64,000 nt of DNA from positions 1-64,000 of the forward strand of contig NZ_JAGGJZ010000003.1 in assembly GCF_017873235.1 (NCBI RefSeq), read 5' to 3'. The notes below the pieces were generated by a model. It had not been told where the DNA came from and did no database searches. It worked only from the letters and a program-made list of their open reading frames with translations. The first letter of the stretch is position 1; the number at the start of each line of letters is the position of its first letter. The translations under genes were made by a program, and so were the position numbers. This document shows, in pieces, positions 26,554 through 34,793 of the stretch. This DNA comes from Clostridium moniliforme. Lineage in GTDB: Bacteria; Bacillota; Clostridia; Clostridiales; Clostridiaceae.

Positions 26554-26725
26554 TTATATAGAAAAAGAAAATTTAATATATTTTAAAAGTAAGTTATTAT
26601 CACATTTATAAAGATTAGTATAGAAATTTACATATAATATAATAAGAAAAGAAATACTTTTAATAATAGGATAATATGTTATATTAAGTGTATAAATAAT
26701 TTTTTTTTTAGAGGAGATATTTATA

Positions 26726-27064
26726 ATGAATGATAGTTATATTAATATAGTTGAAGCAGCAAAAGAATTAGGATTAAAAGTTAAATTAGTTACAGCTGTA
26801 AAATCTTTTGATACATACAATAGTTTTTTTAATATTTATGGGGAAGAAGAAGAACCTTGTAGAAGAATTGTAATATTAACATCTGATAGTGAAGTAGAAG
26901 AAGTTTATGATGAAGACCCTAGCAAGAAAATAAATAATATAGAAAATATTTCAGGCAATATATGGGTTAAAGAATTTCCATTAACTACTAACCCTAAAAA
27001 TATTAAATTTGAAGATATACATATATTAAAAGAAGAAGTAGAAAAATTAAAGAAATTAAAATAA
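26726..27064 (+). CDS. Hypothetical protein, 112 residues
   Basis: An acidic soluble protein beginning MNDSYINIVEAAKELGLKVKLVTAV, with a central stretch of Glu and Asp (EEEEP; EVEEVYDEDPSKK) and a helical Lys-rich end. AGAGGAG precedes the ATG. It is transcribed away from the carD-like gene and followed by the purine riboswitch leader. No motif allows a functional call. The start could also be the ATG four bases later in another frame, which does not stay open. Confidence 0.55.
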   Translation: MNDSYINIVEAAKELGLKVKLVTAVKSFDTYNSFFNIYGEEEEPCRRIVILTSDSEVEEVYDEDPSKKINNIENISGNIWVKEFPLTTNPKNIKFEDIHILKEEVEKLKKLK

Positions 27065-27148
27065 GTTAATTTAGATTAAACTTTAATTACATTAAATTTT
27101 ATTTATATTACAACTTAAAAAAAATAATCCAAAAATAAATTTTTATGA

Positions 27149-27318
27149 TATAATATAAAACATATCATAGAAACTGCTCGTATATCATCGGAAATATGGT
27201 CCGAAAGTTTCTACCTGCTAGCCGTAAATTAGCAGACTACGAGGAAGAAATAGTTTTAATAGTATATAATACATTATTAAAATCATTCGCCTCAAATTTA
27301 ATTTGAGGTGTTTTTTTA
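27149..27318 (+). ncRNA. Purine riboswitch, guanine type, with terminator
   Basis: The aptamer (27177-27243) starts with CTCGTATA, contains the loop and junction sequences ATATGG and GTTTCTACC, and closes with GACTACGAG. The specificity base is C (GACTACGAG), which selects guanine or hypoxanthine over adenine. A promoter -10 TATAAT lies at 27149-27154. A terminator (CGCCTCAAAT with TTTGAGGTG, then seven or eight T) spans about 27288-27318. Bound purine should stop transcription before the permease gene. Confidence 0.93.
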
Positions 27319-27373
27319 TACAAAATTAAAAATATGAGAGCAGTGATAAATATATTTTAAAGGAATGAAGTAG

Positions 27374-28735
27374 ATGGAAAAAAGCAAAGAAAGTACTAAT
27401 GAGTACAAACTTATTTATGGTATTAATGATAAGCCAAGCTTAGGAGCACAAATACTTTTGGGATTTCAAAATATTTTTGCAGCCTTTGGAGGAATTATTG
27501 CGGTACCACTTGTAATATCAAATGCACTAGGACTTAATGGAGTTATTTCAACAGCTTTACTTAGTGCTTCAATTTTAGCATCTGGAATTGCAACAGTTAT
27601 ACAATCAAGGGGCGTTGGTCCATTTGGAGCAAAGGTACCTTGTGTAATGGGGACGGATTTTACCTTTGTTGCACCTTCAATTGCAGTAGGTCAAGTTGCT
27701 GGAATTCCTGGAATAATTGGAGCTACTATATTAGGTTCTATATTAGAATTTGTATTAAGTTTTTTTATAAAACCTTTAATGAAATTATTTCCACCAATTG
27801 TTACAGGGACTGTTGTTTGTTTAATTGGATTAACTTTATTACCAGTTTCAATTGATTGGGCAGCTGGTGGAGTAGGAAGTTCAAATTATGGAGATTTAAA
27901 AAATGTTTCTATTGCAATTCTTGTATTAATAATAACATTACTTTTAAATAGATATGGAAAAGGAATGATAAGTAGTGCATCAATGCTTATAGGAATGGCT
28001 ATAGGATATATTATATGTATTCCATTAGGAATGGTAGACTTTACTTTAGTGAAAGAATCAAGTTGGTTTGCATTTCCAAGTATTTTAGGATATGGAATGG
28101 AATTTAACATGAAATATGTATTAACATTTATACCAGCATATTTTGTTACTGTTATAGAAACAGTTGGATGTTTAGCATCAATATGTGAAGTAACAGAAAT
28201 TAAAGCAGAAAACAAAATTATACAAAGGGGCGTACTTGCAGATGGAGTAGGAAGTTTAATTGCTGGATTTTTAGGTTCTTTCCCTAATACAACTTTTAGC
28301 CAAAATGTTGGATTAATTCCTCTTACTAAAAATGGTAGTAGATTTGTTGCTATGATGGCTGGAATAATTTTAGTATTACTTGGATTCTTTCCAAAATTTG
28401 CAGCACTTATAAATATTATGCCACAACCTGTTTTAGGTGGGGTAGGAATAGTAATGTTTGGAACAATAGCAGCAGCTGGTATAAAAACTTTAAGTGGAAT
28501 AAAAATAAATAATAGAAATTTATTAATTATTGCAACTTCAATTGGATTAGGTCTTGGAGTTACATTTAGACCAGAGTTTATATCACATCTACCAGAAGGA
28601 ATTAAAATGATTTTTTCATCAGGAATATCAACAGGAACTATTGTTGCACTTATTTTAAATAAAGTTCTTAAGGAAGAAAAAGAAGACCCTATGGTTGATA
28701 TAATAAAAGAAAAAGAATTAGAAGAAAAAATATAA
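27374..28735 (+). CDS. Purine (xanthine/uracil-type, NCS2) permease
   Basis: The 453-residue membrane protein of the NCS2 family has about 12-14 helices. Recognisable segments are GFQNIFAAFGGIIAVPLVI, the helix-8 acidic region ETVGCLASICEVTE and the family signature GSFPNTTFSQNVGLIPLTKNGSR. It should take up a purine base by proton symport. The guanine-type riboswitch directly upstream fits a xanthine, guanine, hypoxanthine or urate transporter better than uracil. A terminator follows at about 28755-28800. Confidence 0.88.
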   Translation: MEKSKESTNEYKLIYGINDKPSLGAQILLGFQNIFAAFGGIIAVPLVISNALGLNGVISTALLSASILASGIATVIQSRGVGPFGAKVPCVMGTDFTFVAPSIAVGQVAGIPGIIGATILGSILEFVLSFFIKPLMKLFPPIVTGTVVCLIGLTLLPVSIDWAAGGVGSSNYGDLKNVSIAILVLIITLLLNRYGKGMISSASMLIGMAIGYIICIPLGMVDFTLVKESSWFAFPSILGYGMEFNMKYVLTFIPAYFVTVIETVGCLASICEVTEIKAENKIIQRGVLADGVGSLIAGFLGSFPNTTFSQNVGLIPLTKNGSRFVAMMAGIILVLLGFFPKFAALINIMPQPVLGGVGIVMFGTIAAAGIKTLSGIKINNRNLLIIATSIGLGLGVTFRPEFISHLPEGIKMIFSSGISTGTIVALILNKVLKEEKEDPMVDIIKEKELEEKI

Positions 28736-28754
28736 ATAAAGTAAAAGCATAATA

Positions 28755-28800
28755 AAAATAAAACTCTAGGAAATTTAATCCTAGAGTTTTATTTGTTTTT
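28755..28800 (+). terminator. Terminator after purine permease gene
   Basis: AAAACTCTAGGA and TCCTAGAGTTTT form a perfect 12-bp stem around AATTTAA, followed by ATTTGTTTTTT. Confidence 0.88.
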
Positions 28801-28933
28801 TATATTTTTATATTTTTTAATAAGATTTAATCCTTTTTATTCCTTTAGATACAAATTATATATAAAAATTTGAAACGAATACATAAAATTAAAAAAATGA
28901 GACATAAATTTGAAAAAATATGAGTAATATATA

Positions 28934-28962
28934 TTGACAATGTTTACAGAAGTAAATATAAT
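28934..28962 (+). promoter_or_regulatory. Sigma-A promoter of the glycosaminoglycan operon
   Basis: TTGACA (28934-28939) and TATAAT (28957-28962) are exact consensus boxes with a 17-bp spacer. Such a strong promoter normally needs a repressor, and two operator-like sites lie just downstream of the expected start near 28969. Confidence 0.9.
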
Positions 28963-28978
28963 ATAGTCATAAGCTAAG

Positions 28979-29004
28979 TAAAACGGTTTATTAAAAACGG
29001 TTTA
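28979..29004. promoter_or_regulatory. Tandem candidate LacI operators upstream of kduI
   Basis: TAAAACGGTTTA (28979-28990) and AAAAACGGTTTA (28993-29004) match the palindrome TAAACCGGTTTA at 11 and 10 of 12 positions. They are repeated with a 14-bp period and lie within the first bases of the transcript, a position suited to repression. Related sites are at 21994, 29180, 32900 and 38562. Confidence 0.7.
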
Positions 29005-29030
29005 CTAAGTATGGCTTTAAGGAGGATATT

Positions 29031-29861
29031 ATGAATTATAGATATGCGAATCATCCAGAAGATTCAAAGAAATATAATACAGAAGAATTAAGAAAACATT
29101 ATTTAGTTGAAGAGATATTTGTAGATGATAATATTGAATTAACTTATAGTCATGTTGATAGGATAATTTTTGGAGGTATTAAACCGGTTTATAAAGAATT
29201 AGTTCTTGAAGCAGGTAAAGGAATGGGAGTTGACTATTTCTTAGAGAGAAGAGAACTTGGATTAATAAATATAGGTGGATCTGCAATAGTAACTATTGAT
29301 GGTGTTGAATATAAATTAAATAAAAGAGATGGATTATATGTAGGAAAAGGAAACAAAGAAGTTAAATTCAAATCAGTAAATCCAGAAGATCCAGCAAAAT
29401 TATATGTAAATTCAGTTCCAGCTCACAAAGAATACAAAACTGTTAAGATTGAAATAGAAAAAGCTAATCCAGTTAGACTTGGAGATGCAAAAAGTCTTAA
29501 TAAGAGAACAATATATCAATATGTTCATCCTAATGTATGTGAAAGCTGTCAATTATTAATGGGAATGACTGTATTAGAAGAAGGAAGTGCTTGGAATACA
29601 ATGCCTTGCCATACTCATGAAAGAAGAATGGAGGTTTACTTCTATTTTGATATGGATGAAAATACAAGAGTATTCCACTTAATGGGTGAACCAACAGAAA
29701 CAAGACACATTGTAATGAAGAATGAACAAGCAACAATATCACCAAGTTGGTCAATACATGCTGGAGTTGGTACAAGCAACTATACATTCATTTGGGGAAT
29801 GTGTGGAGAAAACCAAACATTTGATGATATGGACCATATATCAATGGATACATTAAAATAA
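29031..29861 (+). CDS. kduI: 5-dehydro-4-deoxy-D-glucuronate isomerase KduI
   Basis: The 276-residue cupin-type zinc enzyme interconverts 4-deoxy-L-threo-5-hexosulose uronate and 2-keto-3-deoxy-5-keto sugar acid. The zinc site is visible in MPCHTHERRMEVYFYFD, with another histidine in SIHAGVGTSNYTF. The sequence follows KduI over its full length. It is the first gene of the glycosaminoglycan operon, with AAGGAGG before the ATG. Codons near residues 50-54 contain a perfect 12-bp copy of the operator palindrome. Confidence 0.93.
   Translation: MNYRYANHPEDSKKYNTEELRKHYLVEEIFVDDNIELTYSHVDRIIFGGIKPVYKELVLEAGKGMGVDYFLERRELGLINIGGSAIVTIDGVEYKLNKRDGLYVGKGNKEVKFKSVNPEDPAKLYVNSVPAHKEYKTVKIEIEKANPVRLGDAKSLNKRTIYQYVHPNVCESCQLLMGMTVLEEGSAWNTMPCHTHERRMEVYFYFDMDENTRVFHLMGEPTETRHIVMKNEQATISPSWSIHAGVGTSNYTFIWGMCGENQTFDDMDHISMDTLK
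29180..29191. promoter_or_regulatory. Perfect operator palindrome inside kduI
   Basis: TAAACCGGTTTA is an exact 12-bp palindrome, the ideal form of the sites upstream of kduI, about 190-200 bp downstream of them. C+G-containing palindromes are rare in such AT-rich coding sequence. An auxiliary operator for DNA looping, as with O2 in lacZ, is an inference. Confidence 0.5.
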
Positions 29862-29884
29862 TAGCTTAATTGTAGGAGAGAGAT

Positions 29885-31075
29885 ATGATTAAAAATATAA
29901 ATGTTGAACCAATCAAAAAGAAAGAAGAATTTTTAAATACAAAGCTCCTAACAAAAAGTGAAGTTAAACAAGCTATAGATAAAGTTATTAAGCAAATTGA
30001 TATGAATATTGGATACTTTAAAGATAAGTTCCCATATTCAGCAACAAAAGAAAACAAATATCCAATTATTGAAAATATAGAATGGACAGATGGTTTCTGG
30101 ACTGGTTTATTATGGCTTGCTTACGAATATACAGGAGAAAATAAATATAAAGAACTTGCAGAAAAAAATGTTTTATCATTTAAAAACAGAGTAGATAAGG
30201 ATATTGAACTAGACCATCATGATTTAGGATTCCTTTATTCATTATCTTGTGTTAGTGCTTATAAATTAACAGGTTCAGAGATAGCAAAGGAAGCTTCAAT
30301 AAAAGCAGCAGATAAACTTATTACAAGATATCAAGAAAAAGGAAAGTTTATTCAAGCTTGGGGAGAATTAGGCAATAAAGATCATTATAGATTTATAATA
30401 GATTGCTTATTAAATATTCCTTTATTATATTGGGCAACAGATGTAACAAATAATGAGAAATATAGACAAGTTGCTGAAAACCATTTCGAAACAGCTTGTA
30501 ATTATGTAATTAGAGATGATGCTTCAGCTTTCCATACTTTTTATATGAATCCAGAAGATGGTTCACCTGTTAAAGGTGTTACTAGACAAGGATATAGTGA
30601 TGATTCAGCTTGGGCAAGAGGACAAGCTTGGGGAATATATGGAATACCATTAAATTATAAGAGTACAAGAAATGGACATGCTTTTAATCTTTATAAGGGA
30701 ATGACAAATTACTTCTTAAATAGATTACCAAAAGATAATATTTGTTATTGGGATTTAATATTTAATGATGGAGATGAACAATCAAGAGACTCATCAGCAG
30801 CTGCAATAGCAGTATGTGGTATGCATGAAATGAATAAGTATCTTCCAGAAGTTGATGCTGATAAGGAAGTTTACAAATATGCAATGCATACAATATTAAG
30901 ATCATTAATAGAAAATTATACAAACCCTAATATTGGAGAAGGCGAACCTGCTTTATTACATGGAGTTTACTCATGGCACTCAGGCAAAGGAGTAGATGAA
31001 GGTAATATATGGGGAGATTATTATTACTTAGAAGCTTTAATAAGATTTTATACAGACTGGGAATTATATTGGTAG
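29885..31075 (+). CDS. ugl: Unsaturated glucuronyl hydrolase, GH88
   Basis: The 396-residue cytoplasmic enzyme hydrates and splits unsaturated hyaluronan or chondroitin disaccharides into an unsaturated uronate and an amino sugar. Its alpha6/alpha6-barrel signature segments are visible: EWTDGFWTGLLWLAYEYTG (one catalytic aspartate region), ELDHHDLGFLYSLS (the second) and DDSAWARGQAWGIYGI. No signal peptide is present, so it acts after PTS uptake. It lies 23 bp behind kduI with a GGAGAGAG site. Confidence 0.93.
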   Translation: MIKNINVEPIKKKEEFLNTKLLTKSEVKQAIDKVIKQIDMNIGYFKDKFPYSATKENKYPIIENIEWTDGFWTGLLWLAYEYTGENKYKELAEKNVLSFKNRVDKDIELDHHDLGFLYSLSCVSAYKLTGSEIAKEASIKAADKLITRYQEKGKFIQAWGELGNKDHYRFIIDCLLNIPLLYWATDVTNNEKYRQVAENHFETACNYVIRDDASAFHTFYMNPEDGSPVKGVTRQGYSDDSAWARGQAWGIYGIPLNYKSTRNGHAFNLYKGMTNYFLNRLPKDNICYWDLIFNDGDEQSRDSSAAAIAVCGMHEMNKYLPEVDADKEVYKYAMHTILRSLIENYTNPNIGEGEPALLHGVYSWHSGKGVDEGNIWGDYYYLEALIRFYTDWELYW

Positions 31076-31088
31076 AGGAGAGATATAA

Positions 31089-31583
31089 ATGAATACACCA
31101 AATATTGAAATGATGAGAGTAGATGAAAGACTAATTCATGGACAAGGTCAAATGTGGTTAAATGCATTAGGCGTTAATACAGTAATTGTTGCTAATGATG
31201 AAGCTAGTACTGATAAAATCCAACAAACTTTAATGAAAACAGTTGTACCAAAGTCAGTTGCAATGAGATTTTTCTCAATACAACATACTTGTGATGTAAT
31301 ATTTAAAGCATCACCAAAACAAAAAATGTTTATAGTTTGTAAGACACCAGAAGATGCATTAAGATTAGTTGAAGGCGGAGTTCCAGTTAAAGAAATAAAC
31401 TTAGGAAATATCCATAATGCTGAAGGAAAAGAACAAATTACTCGTTCAATTTATTTAGGAAAAGAAGATAAAAAGGCCCTTAAAGAATTATCAGAAAAAT
31501 ATGGTATTATATTTAATACAAAAACTACACCATCAGGAAATGACGGAGCAGTTCAAGTAGATATAACAAAATATTTAGATTAA
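31089..31583 (+). CDS. agaV: PTS system, mannose-family component IIB
   Basis: The 164-residue IIB protein has the family motif RVDERLIHGQGQ, whose histidine (H17) is the phosphorylation site that receives phosphate from IIA and hands it to the sugar. It is cytoplasmic. With the following IIC, IID and IIA genes it forms one complete mannose-family permease. Position between ugl and IIC indicates unsaturated hyaluronan or chondroitin disaccharides as substrate, as in the streptococcal hyaluronan locus. The symbol follows streptococcal use and is tentative. Confidence 0.88.
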   Translation: MNTPNIEMMRVDERLIHGQGQMWLNALGVNTVIVANDEASTDKIQQTLMKTVVPKSVAMRFFSIQHTCDVIFKASPKQKMFIVCKTPEDALRLVEGGVPVKEINLGNIHNAEGKEQITRSIYLGKEDKKALKELSEKYGIIFNTKTTPSGNDGAVQVDITKYLD

Positions 31584-31598
31584 TTTAATATGAAAAAA

Positions 31599-31624
31599 TC
31601 CTCCTAAAAGAAAATTTTAGGAGG
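31599..31624 (+). other. Intercistronic hairpin between IIB and IIC genes
   Basis: CCTCCTAAAA and TTTTAGGAGG form a perfect 10-bp stem around GAAAA or similar. No T-run follows, so it is more likely an RNA-processing or stability element than a terminator. Its 3' arm contains a Shine-Dalgarno-like GGAGG that would be hidden in the stem, while the true IIC site lies 26 bases further on. Confidence 0.6.
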
Positions 31625-31659
31625 TAATATAAACATAATTTATTATGGGAGGTATAATA

Positions 31660-32454
31660 ATGGAAATATCAATTTTTCAATGTACTTTGATAGGCTTATG
31701 GACAGCATTTTGTTTATCTGGTATGTTATTAGGTATTTATACAAATCGATGTATTATTTTATCATTTGGAGTAGGAATTATTCTTGGTGATATTCCTACT
31801 GGACTTGCAATGGGGGCCGTTGGTGAACTTGCATTTATGGGATTCGGAGTTGGAGCAGGTGGAACAGTTCCTCCAAATCCAATGGGACCTGGAATAGTAG
31901 GTGCAATAATGGCAATAACTATGAAAGGACAAGGAATGACTCCAGGAACAGCTCTTGCATTATCATTCCCATTTGCAGTAGCATTCCAATTTTTAATTAC
32001 AGCAACTTATACTTTTGCAACAGGATTAACTGCTTTTGCAAGTAAAGGTTTAGAAAAGAAAAACTTTAAGGAATTTAGAATAGCAGCAAATGCAACTGTA
32101 GTAGTATTTGCAATTGTAGGATTTATAATAGGATTCGCAGGTGCATACAGTGCAGAAGGCTTAAAGATGGTAATTGAACTTATACCAGCATGGCTTATAA
32201 CAGGACTTTCAGTTGCAGGTAAAATGTTACCAGCAGTAGGATTTGCAATGATTTTATCAGTTATGGCAAAGACAGAATTAATACCATTTGTATTACTTGG
32301 ATATATAGCAGTAGCTTACTTACATCTACCAGTAATGGGAGTAGCTTTCATTGGAACAATGTTCGCTTTAATGGAATACTTCAGAATTAAACACAGTGGT
32401 GGATCAAATGGAGGAAATGAAGAAGAGGAGGTTGTATTTGAAGATGGCATCTAA
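31660..32454 (+). CDS. agaW: PTS system, mannose-family component IIC
   Basis: The 264-residue membrane protein has the IIC features GEIPTGLAMG-like GDIPTGLAMGAVGELAFMGFGVGAGG and PPNPMGPGIVGAIMAI, with several hydrophobic helices. Together with IID it forms the membrane channel of the sugar transporter. The start at 31660 follows GGGAGGT; the ATG at 31645 is part of that ribosome binding site. The C-terminus is rich in glutamate and overlaps the IID start by 11 bp. Confidence 0.87.
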   Translation: MEISIFQCTLIGLWTAFCLSGMLLGIYTNRCIILSFGVGIILGDIPTGLAMGAVGELAFMGFGVGAGGTVPPNPMGPGIVGAIMAITMKGQGMTPGTALALSFPFAVAFQFLITATYTFATGLTAFASKGLEKKNFKEFRIAANATVVVFAIVGFIIGFAGAYSAEGLKMVIELIPAWLITGLSVAGKMLPAVGFAMILSVMAKTELIPFVLLGYIAVAYLHLPVMGVAFIGTMFALMEYFRIKHSGGSNGGNEEEEVVFEDGI

Positions 32455-33256
32455 TAGAGTTTTAAAAAAGAGTGATTACGTTAAAACATCCCTAAGATCA
32501 TATTTCTTACAAAATGGATTTAACTATGGAAATTATCAAGGACTTGGATATGCAAATGTTTTATATCCAGCTTTAAAGAAAATATATAAAAATAATGAGG
32601 ATGGCTTAAAGGAAACTTTAAATGATAATGTTGAGTTTTTCAATTCAAACCCACACTTCTTACCATTTATAACAAGTTTACACCTAGTAATGCTTGAATC
32701 AGACACACCTGCTGATGAAATCAGAGGTATAAAAATGGCACTTATGGGACCACTATCTGGTATAGGTGATTCCTTATCACAATTCTGTTTAGCACCACTT
32801 TTCTCAACAATTGCAGCATCATTAGCTCAAGACGGATTAGTAGCAGGACCATTACTATTCTTCTTAGCAATGAATGGTATATTACTTACAATTAAGTTGT
32901 TAACCGGTTTATGGGGATATAAATTAGGAACAAGCGTTATTGAAACTTTAAGTGAAAAGATGGGAGAAATCTCAAAAATCGCTAGTATGATAGGTGTTAC
33001 AGTTATTTCAGGACTTGCAGTATCATTTGTTAAAATTTCAATTCCAATTAAATATGCAGCAGCAATGCCAGACGGAAAAGAAAAAATAGTTTCTATTCAA
33101 GAAATGATAGATAAAATAGCACCAGCATTATTACCAGCATTATTTACAATTTTAGTTTTCTACTTAATTAAAAAACGTAAATGGACAACTTACCATGTTG
33201 TAGGATTAACAATTGTATTAGGAGTTGTAGGATCAGCTCTAGGATTAATAGCATAA
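32444..33256 (+). CDS. agaD: PTS system, mannose-family component IID
   Basis: The 270-residue protein has the IID start region KSDYVKTSLRSYFLQNGFNYGNYQGLGYANVLYPALKKIY, then IRGIKMALMGPLSGIGDSL and several membrane helices at the C-terminus. ATG 32444 lies 12 bases behind GAGGAGG; a TTG at 32438 would be spaced better and gives two more residues, so the exact start is open. It is translationally coupled to IIC. A copy of the operator-like palindrome lies inside the gene at 32900-32911. Confidence 0.88.
   Translation: MASNRVLKKSDYVKTSLRSYFLQNGFNYGNYQGLGYANVLYPALKKIYKNNEDGLKETLNDNVEFFNSNPHFLPFITSLHLVMLESDTPADEIRGIKMALMGPLSGIGDSLSQFCLAPLFSTIAASLAQDGLVAGPLLFFLAMNGILLTIKLLTGLWGYKLGTSVIETLSEKMGEISKIASMIGVTVISGLAVSFVKISIPIKYAAAMPDGKEKIVSIQEMIDKIAPALLPALFTILVFYLIKKRKWTTYHVVGLTIVLGVVGSALGLIA
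32900..32911. promoter_or_regulatory. Operator-like palindrome inside the IID gene
   Basis: TTAACCGGTTTA matches TAAACCGGTTTA at 11 of 12 positions. It is too far from the promoter for classical repression, but could act as a roadblock or auxiliary site. Chance occurrence within the coding sequence is quite possible. Confidence 0.3.
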
Positions 33257-33301
33257 TAAGAAAAAAATAACACACTAGTAGTAGATAGAGAGGTAAAATA
33301 T

Positions 33302-33712
33302 ATGAAGATTTTAATTGTAGGACATGGGGAATACCCAACAGGAATAAAGTCAGCTATAAAATTATTAACAGGAGTAGATGAAAATATAGATGCGATAAAC
33401 TTAAATGAAAGTTTAACACATGAACAATTCACTCAAAAGGTAAATGAATATGTTAAAGAAAATAAGGATTTAATAATTTTTGCTGATATTACAGGGGGAG
33501 CACCTTTCCAAATAACTTCAAGAGAAGTACTTTTAAACGAAGAAAGTGACAATCAATATGTAATAGGTGGAGTATCAGTTGGATGTATACTTGATATAGT
33601 TATGAAAACAGTAGTTATTAGTACTGATGAAGATATTAGAGAAACAATTGAATCTTCATTAGAAGGAATTAGAGATATGGCATCAGTTATCTGCAGAAAG
33701 GACTTAGCTTAA
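33302..33712 (+). CDS. agaF: PTS system, mannose-family component IIA
   Basis: The 136-residue IIA protein begins MKILIVGHGEYPTGIKSA; H8 is the residue phosphorylated by HPr. The ADITGGAPFQ and GGVSVGCILD segments are also characteristic. It is cytoplasmic and completes the transporter begun by IIB. AGAGGT precedes its ATG, 45 bp after the IID gene. Confidence 0.88.
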   Translation: MKILIVGHGEYPTGIKSAIKLLTGVDENIDAINLNESLTHEQFTQKVNEYVKENKDLIIFADITGGAPFQITSREVLLNEESDNQYVIGGVSVGCILDIVMKTVVISTDEDIRETIESSLEGIRDMASVICRKDLA

Positions 33713-33717
33713 ATAAT

Positions 33718-34002
33718 ATGGATAATAAATTAATTTTTTGGTTAATAATATTATTTGCAGCTTATCCATTAGTAGTTTTTATGATTATGCCATTAATAAA
33801 CAAAAAAAGAATGGCCAAACAAGGGGAAGAGAGAGAAAAAGCTCTCTCTTCTTTAAAAATAGGGGATAAGATAGTAACTATATCAGGAATTTATGGAAGA
33901 ATAAGAGGAATAAATAAAAACATAGTAAAGCTTGAAATAGCAGAAAAAACAGTAATAGAAATAGACAAAGCTAGTATAATTGGAGCTTTAAAGGAACAAT
34001 AG
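33718..34002 (+). CDS. yajC: YajC-like membrane protein of the glycosaminoglycan operon
   Basis: The 94-residue protein has one N-terminal membrane helix (residues 5-25) and a small basic C-terminal domain with SLKIGDKIVTISGIYGRIRGIN, the YajC hallmark. YajC normally accompanies SecDF. A YajC-like gene is also found among the PTS genes of streptococcal hyaluronan loci, as I recall, so this copy is probably a dedicated member of the sugar locus. It begins 5 bp after the IIA stop without a clear Shine-Dalgarno site, suggesting translational coupling. Its role in sugar uptake is unknown. Confidence 0.82.
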   Translation: MDNKLIFWLIILFAAYPLVVFMIMPLINKKRMAKQGEEREKALSSLKIGDKIVTISGIYGRIRGINKNIVKLEIAEKTVIEIDKASIIGALKEQ

Positions 34003-34012
34003 GAGGTTTATT

Positions 34013-34792
34013 ATGAACAATTTAAAAGAATTTTCATTAGATTTTTTCAATTTAAAAGGTAAGGTAGCTATAGTTACTGGTGGAAATACTGGACTTGGAA
34101 TGGCCTATGCTGAAGCATTAGCAAAGTCAGGAGCAGATTTATTAGTAACTTCATTTGATGATAATATACAAGAAGTAAAGGAATTAGTTGAAGGTGCAGG
34201 AAGAAAAATAGTTTTTGTTAAAGGAGATTTAACTAAAAAGGAAACTATTAATGAAGTAGTTGACACATGTTTAAAAGAATATGGAAAAATAGATATATTA
34301 GTTAATAATGCTGGAACAATTAGAAGAGCACCTTTACTTGAGTATAAGGATGAAGATTGGGAAGCAGTTATGAATATTAACTTAAACGCTGTTTATTATC
34401 TTTCAAGAAAAGTTGCTAAGATAATGGTAGAACAAGGTCATGGAAAAATAATTAATATAGCTTCAATGCTATCATTCCAAGGAGGAAAATTTGTACCACC
34501 TTATACAGCTTCAAAACATGGAGTTGTTGGAATCACTCGTGCTTTTGCTAATGAGTTAGCAGCGCATAATGTACAAATAAACGCTATTGCACCAGGATAT
34601 ATTAAGACAGCTAACACAGCACCAATTAGAGCTGATGAAAAGAGAAATGCTGAAATACTTGGAAGAATTCCAGCAGAAAGATGGGGAGAAGTTTCAGACC
34701 TTATGGGAACAGTAGTATTTTTATCAAGTAAAGCATCAGATTATATAAACGGACATGTTATAGCTGTAGATGGTGGATGGTTAGTAAGATAG
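34013..34792 (+). CDS. kduD: Short-chain dehydrogenase, 2-keto-3-deoxygluconate 5-dehydrogenase type
   Basis: The 259-residue SDR protein has the nucleotide-binding GGNTGLGMAYA, the NNAG block and the catalytic YTASK (Y164, K168). Its position after kduI and ugl indicates reduction of the 5-keto group of 2-keto-3-deoxy-5-keto-gluconate to KDG. In streptococci this step is done by an unrelated-clade SDR called DhuD; telling KduD from DhuD needs alignment. Gluconate 5-dehydrogenase is a frequent but less fitting label. TAGGAGG precedes the ATG. Confidence 0.87.
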   Translation: MNNLKEFSLDFFNLKGKVAIVTGGNTGLGMAYAEALAKSGADLLVTSFDDNIQEVKELVEGAGRKIVFVKGDLTKKETINEVVDTCLKEYGKIDILVNNAGTIRRAPLLEYKDEDWEAVMNINLNAVYYLSRKVAKIMVEQGHGKIINIASMLSFQGGKFVPPYTASKHGVVGITRAFANELAAHNVQINAIAPGYIKTANTAPIRADEKRNAEILGRIPAERWGEVSDLMGTVVFLSSKASDYINGHVIAVDGGWLVR

Positions 34793-34793
34793 T

